64,000 nucleotides of DNA from Lentzea pudingi (lineage in GTDB: Bacteria; Actinomycetota; Actinomycetes; Mycobacteriales; Pseudonocardiaceae): positions 186,001 to 250,000 of the forward strand of contig NZ_BMNC01000001.1 in NCBI RefSeq assembly GCF_014646255.1, given 5' to 3'. The position numbers and the translations under genes are program-made. Shown here in pieces: positions 48,564 to 56,635 of this stretch. Position 1 is the stretch's first letter. Each line of letters begins with the position of its first letter. Below the pieces are notes generated by a model. That model ran no database searches. It was not told the origin of the DNA and was given only the letters and a program-made list of their open reading frames with translations.

Positions 48564-49663
48564 CTGAGTTTCTCCGCAACGAATTCAGCCAGTTGACCGG
48601 GGGTCATCGCGCCGACGTGGGCGCCGGCGTTCGCGAGGCGCTGGCCCAAAGCCCTGTCGTAGTCCGGGTTCGCCTCGTCGTCCAGCGCTGCCAGGCCCAG
48701 CACGTGGGTGCCCTGCTCGCACAGGCCCTTGACCGTGCGGACCAGCCGTTCCTCGCTGCCGCCCTCGTAGAAGTCGCTGATGATCGCCACGATCGACCGG
48801 CGCGGGCTGTCCACGAGCTCGGCGCCGTAGGCGACGGCCTTGGCGATGTCCGTGCCGCCGCCGAGCTGCACCTTCATCAGCAGCTCGACCGGGTCCGTCA
48901 CGTCCGAGGTCAGGTCGACCACGTTGGTGTCGAACGCGACGAGGTGCGTCTTGAGTCCCGGCAGCCCCCACAGGCACGCCGCCGTGACGGCCGAGTGGAT
49001 GACCGAACTGGTCATCGAGCCCGACTGGTCCACCAGCAGGATCACCTGCCACTGCTCCAAGTGCCGCTTGGTGCGCGAGACGAACTTCGGGTGCTCGATC
49101 GCGAGCTTGCGCTCATCCGGTTGGTAGCGCTGGAGGTTCGCTTTGATCGTCGAACGGAAGTCGAAGTTGCGCGAGTTCTTGTGGATGCTCGGCCGGCGCG
49201 ACCTGGTGCCGCTGAACGCCGTGCGCACCTCCGTCTTCAACTTCTCCATCAACTGCTTCACGACCGCTTCGACGATCTTGCGCGCCATCGCGAGCACGGC
49301 CGGGTTCATCAGGTGCTTGGTCCGCAGCACCGCGCGCAGCAGCGCCGGGTTCGGCTCGATCCGTTGCAGCACATCGGGATCCGTGACGACGTCGGTGATC
49401 TCGTACCGCTCGACCGCGTCGCGCTCCAGCCGCTCGATCGTCTCCCTCGGAAAGAGGGTGTGCACCTCGTCCAGCCAGTCGACGGTCTTGAGCACCGAGT
49501 CCTCGCTGCCGCCCTTGCGCACGCCGCGTTCGGCCAGCCCCGGATCACGTCCGTAGAGCCACTCCAGCGCCGCGTCCTGCCGGGCCGCGGCGCCCTGCAG
49601 GCCTCCGGTGCAGCGCGACGCCGGTTCGCCGAGGATCAGCCGCCAGCGTTCCAGGTCCGTCAT
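48560..49663 (-). CDS. VWA-domain protein partner of MoxR (YehP-like)
   Basis: A 367-residue protein with a helical N-terminal half (1-200) and a C-terminal von Willebrand A domain (about 205-367). The MIDAS is complete: DQSGS (Asp212, Ser214, Ser216), Thr271 in GGGTDI and Asp297 in IISDFYEGG. VWA-MoxR pairs act as chaperone-like machines in which the ATPase remodels a target bound through the VWA domain. The ATG at 49663 overlaps the DUF5682 stop (ATGA), and its own stop overlaps the SWIM start. Basic residues (RSRRPSIHKNSRNFDFRS) precede the VWA. Confidence 0.9.
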   Translation of the reverse strand: MTDLERWRLILGEPASRCTGGLQGAAARQDAALEWLYGRDPGLAERGVRKGGSEDSVLKTVDWLDEVHTLFPRETIERLERDAVERYEITDVVTDPDVLQRIEPNPALLRAVLRTKHLMNPAVLAMARKIVEAVVKQLMEKLKTEVRTAFSGTRSRRPSIHKNSRNFDFRSTIKANLQRYQPDERKLAIEHPKFVSRTKRHLEQWQVILLVDQSGSMTSSVIHSAVTAACLWGLPGLKTHLVAFDTNVVDLTSDVTDPVELLMKVQLGGGTDIAKAVAYGAELVDSPRRSIVAIISDFYEGGSEERLVRTVKGLCEQGTHVLGLAALDDEANPDYDRALGQRLANAGAHVGAMTPGQLAEFVAEKLR

Positions 49664-51861
49664 GCCAGTCCGCCCTTCACCAGCAACGCGTCCACGCGCT
49701 TCTCGATCGCCATCGCCTCCGCCACGGTGATCGGGTCGGCGGTCAGGCGGGTGACGCCCTTCGCGCTGCCCTCGACACCGCGATGGGCGAGGACGGTGGC
49801 CGCGATGGTCTCCCTCTCCCGGGGAGGGAAGTAGCTGAAGGCGAGCCGCAACGCGGGCAGCGCCACCAGGAACTCGTCGGAGTCCATGGCACTGATCAGC
49901 TCGTCGAGCACCCCGACGAGGTCCGGGCTCGCCAGCACCTCTTCCCGTGCCACCGCGAACAACCCGGTGAGCCAGTCGCCGAGCGCCTCGACGGCCCGGA
50001 TCTTGCCGACGTCCGGCTGGCTGCCGAGCGTCCAGGCCAGTCCGAGCGCCGCACCGCGCAGGTCCGGCGGCGCCTGCACGTCGTTGCTCACTCGGGTCGC
50101 CACGCCCGTGACGTCCACTATGTCCAGTGACAACGCGGATCTGGCGTGCAGCACCGCGTCCCTGGTCGCCGCCATCGCCTTGAGGCGGTGCGGGTCGGCC
50201 GGGGCCGGGCCGCCGTGCAGGCCCTCGACCAGCCACAGCACCCGCGCCGTGCCCACGTCGATCACGGAGCCCAGCAGCGGGTCCTTCCTGGTGCCGAACA
50301 ACCTGTCGTGCCGCCACAGGCCGAGCACGCCGCTCAGCACGTGACCCAGCGCCGCCAGATCACCCGTGTCCCGGACGCCCTCGTTGAGCGACTGCTTGAC
50401 CCTGCCGGACAGCGCCGAGATCCCGCACAGCACCGCGTCGAACAGGATCGCGGCCAGTTCTTCGAGCTGCGCGTGCCGGGACCGGCGTTCCAGCGCCACC
50501 CCGGCCGCTTCCTCCAGCGTGGCGCCGTTCTCGGCGGCCTCGATCAACGCGGCCAGCCGTTCCTCGACCGGCCGGAGCGTCCACTGCTCGTCCAGCTTCG
50601 GCTGCGCGCCCTCGGACGGACCGCTCGTGCGCTCGAAGCCGGGGATTCGCAGCACCCGCAGGCGGTGCAGGACCCGGCTGCGCTCCAACGCCTCCGGGTC
50701 CGTGAGGTCGAGCGCGACCTTGCCCTCCTGGTCGAGCCCGTGCGTCCGCAGCAGCTCCTGCACCGCGTTCACCAGCGGCGGTGCGGGCGTGCTCGGGTGC
50801 AGCCGGCCGACCTTGCCGCCCCGCAACGCCCCGAGCATCTCGACCAGCGCCGGGTGCGCGCCGGGCTGCAGCGTTCCGCGCCGCGTCCACGGTGGCGGCT
50901 GCGTCAGGTCCTCGGAGATCAACGCGCTGGTCAGCCCGTCGAGCACGTCGGTGCGCGCCAGGTTCTCGTGCCCGCGCAACCTCGCCAGCGCACCGGCCTG
51001 CGTGCGCGCCGCGATCAGGTCGGCCGTCGACACCGGCTGCTGCCGCCCGCGCAGCCGCGTCGCCACCGACTCGACCAGCCAGTCCGCCGCCCGTTGCGAC
51101 CCTTCCTCCCAGACCCGCTGGTAGTAGCCGGGCGACGGCATGCCCGACTGGTAGCCGGTGAAGGCGTCCAGCCGTGCGTGCGAATACGGCACGAGATAGC
51201 TCGCACCCCGCTCGCGCTCCGGCACCTCAGGCCACTCGGTGCCGCCGTCGAGCTGCGCCTTGAGCGCGGCCGTGTGGAAGCCGCCGGTGATCACGACGAC
51301 GGGCCGGTCGCCCGCGTCGTGCACCGCCGCCCGCACCCAGCGCGCCATGTACTCCTCGCGCGCCGAGTCGCCCTCGTCCGCGGTCGCCGTGCCGCGCAAC
51401 AGGTCGAAGTACTCGGCCATGCCCTCCGGCTCGGTCTCGCACTCGAAGAGGTGGTCCCACAGCACGTCGACGTTGTCGACCGAGAACTCCGTGCACAGCC
51501 GGTCGACGACCTCGGTGTACCGCAGCTCCGCGTCCGCGTACCTGTTGTTGACGTCGCGGAACGCCTCGTGCCACGCGGGCAGGTCGATGAACCTGACCTC
51601 CGCGCCACAACGGCGTGCCTCGGTGATCGCCACCCACTCCGGCGAGTAGTCGCAGAACGGCGACCACGACGCGTGCTGGTCGGAGTAGCTGAACAACGCG
51701 ACGGGCAACTCGTGCCCGAGCAGCAGCTCGTCGATGCGCTCGTTGAAGTCGGCGGGACCCTCGACGAGCACGTACGCGGGCTGCTGTTCGGCGATCGTGG
51801 CGGCGACCAGCCGGGCACAGGCGGGACTGTGGTGCCGGACGCCGACGAAGACGGCCCCCAT
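49660..51861 (-). CDS. DUF5682 protein (YehM-like)
   Basis: A 733-residue cytoplasmic protein of the DUF5682 family. The N-terminal third has an alpha/beta character with conserved His/Ser/Asp clusters (VGVRHHSPACARL, VEGPADFN, FSYSDQHASWSPFCDYSPEW, VVVITGGFHTAAL). The GGFH segment and HHSPA motif look like active-site or ligand-binding loops, reminiscent of TraB/ChaN-like folds (inference). The remaining two thirds are helical repeats. The start ATG at 51861 shares one base with the MoxR stop (TGATG). Always seen with MoxR/VWA neighbours in the enterobacterial yeh cluster, as far as I recall. Confidence 0.85.
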   Translation of the reverse strand: MGAVFVGVRHHSPACARLVAATIAEQQPAYVLVEGPADFNERIDELLLGHELPVALFSYSDQHASWSPFCDYSPEWVAITEARRCGAEVRFIDLPAWHEAFRDVNNRYADAELRYTEVVDRLCTEFSVDNVDVLWDHLFECETEPEGMAEYFDLLRGTATADEGDSAREEYMARWVRAAVHDAGDRPVVVITGGFHTAALKAQLDGGTEWPEVPERERGASYLVPYSHARLDAFTGYQSGMPSPGYYQRVWEEGSQRAADWLVESVATRLRGRQQPVSTADLIAARTQAGALARLRGHENLARTDVLDGLTSALISEDLTQPPPWTRRGTLQPGAHPALVEMLGALRGGKVGRLHPSTPAPPLVNAVQELLRTHGLDQEGKVALDLTDPEALERSRVLHRLRVLRIPGFERTSGPSEGAQPKLDEQWTLRPVEERLAALIEAAENGATLEEAAGVALERRSRHAQLEELAAILFDAVLCGISALSGRVKQSLNEGVRDTGDLAALGHVLSGVLGLWRHDRLFGTRKDPLLGSVIDVGTARVLWLVEGLHGGPAPADPHRLKAMAATRDAVLHARSALSLDIVDVTGVATRVSNDVQAPPDLRGAALGLAWTLGSQPDVGKIRAVEALGDWLTGLFAVAREEVLASPDLVGVLDELISAMDSDEFLVALPALRLAFSYFPPRERETIAATVLAHRGVEGSAKGVTRLTADPITVAEAMAIEKRVDALLVKGGLA

Positions 51862-52931
51862 CAGCCGGGCAGCAGGTGCCGCGCACGGTGCAGCTCCTGC
51901 CACTGGTCGCCCTTGCGCCGCACCGCGTGCTGCTCCAGGTACCGCCGCAACCGCGCCAGGTCCTCGGCGTTGTCCTTCGCCGCCGTGCCCGCGAGGCACT
52001 CCACGACGTCCGCCGCCGACCCGACCTCACCTCGCAGGAACCAGCCCCGCAGCCCGACCGCGTGCGCCACCGAGACGGCCTCGGCCGTGCTCATCACCGT
52101 GGTGAGCCTGTCGTTGCCCTCGCGCAGGTCGCGGAACGTGCGGACCAGGACCTCCAGCACGTCGCGCCTCGGAGCGAGCTCCACGCCGGAGCGTTCCAGC
52201 AGCTTCGCCGACTCCTGCTCGACCAGCGCGAGCTCGGTGTCGAAGTCCGCGATCGGGAACACCGTCTCGAAGTTGAACCGCCGCTTGAGCGCGGCGCTCA
52301 TCTCGTTGACGCCCCTGTCCCGCGTGTTCGCCGTGGCGATCACGTTGAACCCGTCCTGCGCGAACACCATGCCGTCCGGGCCGTTCAGCTCACCGATCGC
52401 CATCACTCGGTCGGACAGCATCGACAGCATGCAGTCCTGCACCTCGAGCGGACAGCGCGTGATCTCCTCGAACCGCACGATCTTGCCCTCGGCCATGCCC
52501 CGCAGCATCGGCGCCGGCACGAGCGACCGCGGCGACGGACCCTCCGCGACCAGCAGCGCGTAGTTCCAGGAGTACTTGATCTGGTCCTCGGTGGTGGCCG
52601 CGCCACCCTGGATCGTCAGCGTCGACTCGCCGCACACCGCCGCCGCGATCAGCTCCGACAGCAGCGACTTCGCGGTGCCCGGCTCGCCGACGAGCATCAG
52701 GCCGCGGCTCGTCGCGAGCGTGACCAGCGCCCGGTCCACGAGGGACGGATCACCCACGAACTTCTTGGTGATGCCCCGCTTCTCGTCACCCACCACGAAC
52801 TTGCGCGCGGCGTCGAGGCTCAGCGCCCAGCCGGGGGGTTTGGGCGCGGTGTCGGTGTCCCGCAGGCGCGCGAGCTCGTCGGCGTAGCGGACCTCGGCGG
52901 GAGGACGCTGCATCGTCCGGGTGCTGGTCAT
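51861..52931 (-). CDS. MoxR-type AAA+ ATPase (YehL-like)
   Basis: A 356-residue AAA+ ATPase. Walker A GEPGTAKS (82-89), Walker B VRFEEI (152-157), sensor 1 at ATANTRDRG (about 200-207) and an arginine-finger region ALKRRFNFE (214-222) are all intact, followed by the C-terminal lid. MoxR proteins are chaperone-like ATPases that work with VWA proteins. It is coupled by ATGA to the upstream WGR-DUF4132 gene A and by one shared base to DUF5682. It is the motor of the five-component module. Confidence 0.92.
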   Translation of the reverse strand: MTSTRTMQRPPAEVRYADELARLRDTDTAPKPPGWALSLDAARKFVVGDEKRGITKKFVGDPSLVDRALVTLATSRGLMLVGEPGTAKSLLSELIAAAVCGESTLTIQGGAATTEDQIKYSWNYALLVAEGPSPRSLVPAPMLRGMAEGKIVRFEEITRCPLEVQDCMLSMLSDRVMAIGELNGPDGMVFAQDGFNVIATANTRDRGVNEMSAALKRRFNFETVFPIADFDTELALVEQESAKLLERSGVELAPRRDVLEVLVRTFRDLREGNDRLTTVMSTAEAVSVAHAVGLRGWFLRGEVGSAADVVECLAGTAAKDNAEDLARLRRYLEQHAVRRKGDQWQELHRARHLLPG

Positions 52932-55900
52932 GACTGCAGGGACTCCAGTTCGGAGAGGATCTCGGAAAGGGTGATCGGATCGATCGCGAAGGTGGCCGGG
53001 GCGTCCCGCGGTGCGGACCACGTGCCTTGACCGCTGGGCGAGAACCACATGTCGCTGAAAGCGACCTCCGGGAAGACGTCCATGGCGCCCACCGCGATGC
53101 CGGGGTCCATCGCCGCGACGAGCGCGCCGCCGCCCGGGAACGGCCGGGTGATCCAGCACTCGACGCCCGCGTCCTGCGGCTCGCCGCGCACCCAGCCCTT
53201 CTTGGTGAGGCCGAGGATCTTCCCGATCGGGTACGGGGTGTCGCAGGACTTCTTCAGCCGGGGAAGGACGTCCTCTCCGGACGCCACCAGGTGGACCGGG
53301 CGGCCCAGCTGAGGGAACGGCTGGAGGATCTCGTAGTCGGCGAAGACCTCACCCCACGCCGGCGCCGCGTCCCGCAGGTCGACCGGGTGCGCCACGCGCA
53401 CGACCGCGGTCTCGGGCAGCGTGAACTCGTCGTCGCCGGAGTCGGCGAGCGTGCGGTCCTCGGCCAGGCGGAAGGACTCACCGTCCGCGGTGATCCACAC
53501 CAGGCGGCGGACGATGTGCCACAGCAGCGGGTGGCCGGCCAGGACCGTGTGGAACTCCTCGGCGGTCCAGGTGCGCTGGTCGACCATGGCCCGTTCGAGG
53601 CGTTGGATCTGGTCGGACGCGATGGTGCGGACGTCCTTCTTCAACGCCATGAACCGCTTGTGCTCCAGCGGCGCCTGGTCCTGGTCGTCCTTCGCGCCGG
53701 GCTTCGGGAGGTCCTTGCGGCGCTTGCCGTCCGGGTCCAGCACGAACGGCTTGAGCTGCTCGTCGAAGCCGACCGTGAACTGCCGCGGGCCGTAGTCGAC
53801 CACCAGGGTCGCGGCGTCGTCGAGACCCAGGCGCGGGACCAGCCGGTCCGACAGCTGGTCGCGGGACAGACCGAGCTCCGCCGCGATCTGGGCGACCTTC
53901 TCCTGGGCCTTGGTCTTGAGGCCCTTGAACGACACCTTCTCGGCGATGCTGTTCAGGTGCGAGAGCGCGACCTCGGTGCCGATGTCGGCGAGGACGTCGA
54001 GACCTGCGACGGCGCGGGCGTGCTGGCTCTCACCCGGCCAGTTGCGGATCAACGGCGACAGCGCGCGCACCGTCGAGTCGTCGCCGAACCAGCCGAGCGC
54101 GGCCAGCGCCCAGCTCTCCTTCGACGGACCGCCTGCCTGTTCCCACGCCTGGAACGCGGCCCAGGCGAACGCCGCCAACGAATCGCGGTCGAGCGCTTCG
54201 CGGACGACCGGCAGCCCGGCGTAGAGCTCGCCGGGCTTGGACAGTGCGGCCGTCATCAGCAGATGACCGGCGGCCTCCGCGGACAGCGCGTGCGTGCGGT
54301 CCGCCAGCAGGACCTGCGGCAGCAGGCGCGTGTCCGCCCACTCGCCGATCGCCGGCAGCTTCGTGGGCAGCACGTCGACCGGGTCGACCGACAGCACGAC
54401 GTCGATCGCGGCCTCGGCGCCGCACTCCCTGGCGATCGCGGCCACGTCGACACCGAGGTTGTTGTTCAGGTGCCGCAGCGCGGCCTCGGCGTTGCGGCGG
54501 GGGACACCGGCCTTCCCGGCGGCCGCCGGGATGAGCAGACGGGCGGCCTGCTCGCGGTGCCGGGCCAGCCACTCGAGGCCCCAGCGCCGGGCCGACTTGG
54601 TCCGGGCGAACCAGTCGGCCATCTGCGTGGCCACCTCGGCCGTCGCGAACGGCATCAGCAGCATCGCGGTCCCCGCGGGAGCGGACTGGACGTGCCGGAG
54701 CAGCGGCGGCGCGGCATCGGCACCGAACCGGGCGGCCAGGTTCTTGCCCCACTCCTCGACGCCCCAGCTGTAGTTCGGCGTCCAGTCCGTGAGCAGGTGC
54801 CGCACCTCGTCGTCGGGCGCGAGGAGGAACAGGTCGTTGTCGTAGTAGTCGACGACGCCGGCCAGGTACTCCTCGAGCAGCTTGCGCCAGTCGCGTTGGT
54901 CCTGCAGCCACGAAGAGCCGGACGCCAGCCACTCGGCGTGCTCGCCGGGCAACCAGCTCACCACCGGCTCCGGCAGCGGAAGGTCCTCCAGCACCACGGG
55001 TTTCACGGGCTTGCGGCGATGCAGCCACGGCGGCGACGCCAGCAACGGTGGCAGCAGGTCCGCGCTCGCCTCCGGCACGATCGCCTCGGCGGACTCGGCG
55101 AGCAGCGCGGCGACCTCGCCGGGCACGGTCAGGTGCGGGTTGCTCCGCAGGTGGACGTTCAGCAGCCGACGCACGGCCTCACCCGAAGACGCGCGCTCGG
55201 CCAGCAGCCGCGCCGCCCTCACGGGGAACGCCCTCATCGCGGACACCACGGCGGGCAGCACGTACTTCCCGTCCAGCCGGTCGAGCAGGATCGTGAACGC
55301 CTCGTCGGTCGGTAGCGCCGCGAGCACGGTCAACGCCTGTTTGCGGCCTCCCGTGCGCTGGTGGTAGCTGTCGGAGTCGAGCTCCTTCGCGAGCAACGGC
55401 GCGACGGCCGGCCCCAGCACGTACACCGCCGTGTAGAGCACGAACGCCGATGTCGTGAGCGATTCGTCGATGTCCCTGAAGTCTTCGAGGCTGCGGGCGC
55501 TGCTCGTCAGCATCCACCAGCGGCTTCGCGTGTACCGGTGCTTGCGCACCTGGGTGAACCAGTCCGCCCGCTCAGGGATCAGGTAGCACCGCAGCTCCTG
55601 CCCGGTCTCCGACTCGCCGAGCTCCTCCAGCGCGCCCTCGGCCGCCGCGCGCTCCTCGGGGCTCGCGACGGCGATCGCGTACCGGACGGCAGTGAGCATC
55701 AGGCCTTCCGGTTCACCGATCGACGTCTGGAAGTTGCCCGTGCGGTACCGCAGGCAGATCCCGGTCCACCTGCCGTGCTGGTTCCGCTGGTCGCTGTACG
55801 TGAGGCTCGTGAGCTGGACGACCGCGGTGGCGGCGAAGGCGAGGCCGTGGTCGGCGATCCAGGCGTGCACGGCGAGCACGCTCGCCTTCGTGATGGCCGC

Positions 55901-56518
55901 GATCGCCGCCGCTCCGACGGGATTCGGCTGCCCGGCCACGTACTCGCGAGCCGCGCTGACCAGGTCGGGCTCCGAGCCCTGGGCCGAGAAGGCCTGCTCG
56001 ATCGTCTCGGCCTGGTCCGTGATCAGCTGCCGCGCCTGCTCGGCCTTCGCCGGGTCGACCGTGAACTCAGGCTCCGGGTGGAAGCCGCGCTGGCGCACCG
56101 CGTCCCGTGCCCAGGCCTTGGGCAGGATCCAGGTGTCTTCGTCGATGACGGGCGGGGGTGTGGGGCTGGGTTCTGTGGAGGGCTGCGAAGTGGCGGGGGC
56201 GCTGGTGGCAGGTGTGGTGCCGGGCTGCGCGGTGGTGGGCTTCGCGCCGGTGGACTGGCGGGCTGTGGCCGGTGAGGTGGTTGCTTGGCTTGCGATGCCG
56301 GGCTGGGCGGCCGGGCCTTCCGGTCTGTAGCCCTTCTTCTCCTTCTCCGCCACCAGTTTCGCGACGTGCGCGGTGGCCGTCTCGGCGGAGGCCAGCTCCT
56401 TGGTCTGGGTCTGGCCCGCGGTGCCGAGCCGTCCGAACCGGACGGTCACCGTCGCGCCGGACTGCTCGATCTCCCAGAACTTCGCGGAGCCGTCCGCGAC
56501 GAGTTCCCACCTGCGCAC
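52928..56518 (-). CDS. WGR-DUF4132 giant protein, paralog A (MolR/YehI-like)
   Basis: A 1196-residue protein. An N-terminal WGR domain (about 1-65: RRWELVADGSAKFWEIEQ, VTVRFGRLGTAGQTQTKEL, AEKEKKGYRP) is followed by a Thr/Pro/Ala-rich linker (about 68-145), a long HEAT-like helical region (about 150-850) and a C-terminal DUF4132 region (about 870-1196, with LGLTKKGWVRGEPQDAGVE and LSEILSELESL). WGR domains are known from PARPs, where they bind DNA ends, and from E. coli MolR. The GTG at 56518 has GGAGG seven bases upstream and aligns with paralogs B and C; an upstream in-frame ATG at 56584 is not conserved. The stop overlaps the MoxR start (ATGA). Confidence 0.88.
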   Translation of the reverse strand: MRRWELVADGSAKFWEIEQSGATVTVRFGRLGTAGQTQTKELASAETATAHVAKLVAEKEKKGYRPEGPAAQPGIASQATTSPATARQSTGAKPTTAQPGTTPATSAPATSQPSTEPSPTPPPVIDEDTWILPKAWARDAVRQRGFHPEPEFTVDPAKAEQARQLITDQAETIEQAFSAQGSEPDLVSAAREYVAGQPNPVGAAAIAAITKASVLAVHAWIADHGLAFAATAVVQLTSLTYSDQRNQHGRWTGICLRYRTGNFQTSIGEPEGLMLTAVRYAIAVASPEERAAAEGALEELGESETGQELRCYLIPERADWFTQVRKHRYTRSRWWMLTSSARSLEDFRDIDESLTTSAFVLYTAVYVLGPAVAPLLAKELDSDSYHQRTGGRKQALTVLAALPTDEAFTILLDRLDGKYVLPAVVSAMRAFPVRAARLLAERASSGEAVRRLLNVHLRSNPHLTVPGEVAALLAESAEAIVPEASADLLPPLLASPPWLHRRKPVKPVVLEDLPLPEPVVSWLPGEHAEWLASGSSWLQDQRDWRKLLEEYLAGVVDYYDNDLFLLAPDDEVRHLLTDWTPNYSWGVEEWGKNLAARFGADAAPPLLRHVQSAPAGTAMLLMPFATAEVATQMADWFARTKSARRWGLEWLARHREQAARLLIPAAAGKAGVPRRNAEAALRHLNNNLGVDVAAIARECGAEAAIDVVLSVDPVDVLPTKLPAIGEWADTRLLPQVLLADRTHALSAEAAGHLLMTAALSKPGELYAGLPVVREALDRDSLAAFAWAAFQAWEQAGGPSKESWALAALGWFGDDSTVRALSPLIRNWPGESQHARAVAGLDVLADIGTEVALSHLNSIAEKVSFKGLKTKAQEKVAQIAAELGLSRDQLSDRLVPRLGLDDAATLVVDYGPRQFTVGFDEQLKPFVLDPDGKRRKDLPKPGAKDDQDQAPLEHKRFMALKKDVRTIASDQIQRLERAMVDQRTWTAEEFHTVLAGHPLLWHIVRRLVWITADGESFRLAEDRTLADSGDDEFTLPETAVVRVAHPVDLRDAAPAWGEVFADYEILQPFPQLGRPVHLVASGEDVLPRLKKSCDTPYPIGKILGLTKKGWVRGEPQDAGVECWITRPFPGGGALVAAMDPGIAVGAMDVFPEVAFSDMWFSPSGQGTWSAPRDAPATFAIDPITLSEILSELESLQS
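53422..53737. repeat. Near-identical DNA tract shared by paralogs A and B
   Basis: This stretch of paralog A and 57127-57442 of paralog B (offset 3705) differ at roughly eight positions over 316 bp by eye, including long synonymous identity. Flanking parts of the two genes are clearly more diverged. Reads as a gene-conversion or recent-duplication tract coding for the LEHKRFMALKKDVRTIASDQ to LADSGDDEF portion. Confidence 0.75.
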
Positions 56519-56569
56519 TGCGTTACCTCCTGGGGCCACACAAGGGAGTTGATGTGCACGGACGTTACT

Positions 56570-56623
56570 CAGGGGGTCTGACAATTCTTCACGGTGAGCT
56601 TGAAGAGCTGATCAGACCCCCTG
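56570..56623 (-). terminator. Long hairpin between paralogs B and A
   Basis: Perfect 12-bp arms CAGGGGGTCTGA (56570-56581) and TCAGACCCCCTG (56612-56623) with a 30-nt loop that itself pairs TCTTCA with TGAAGA. It lies 13 nt after the paralog B stop and 52 nt before the paralog A start on the transcribed strand. No T-run. It may be a (partial) terminator, an RNA-processing or stability element separating A-MoxR-DUF5682-VWA-SWIM from B and C. Confidence 0.65.
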
Positions 56624-56635
56624 TCGCGCGGCTTG

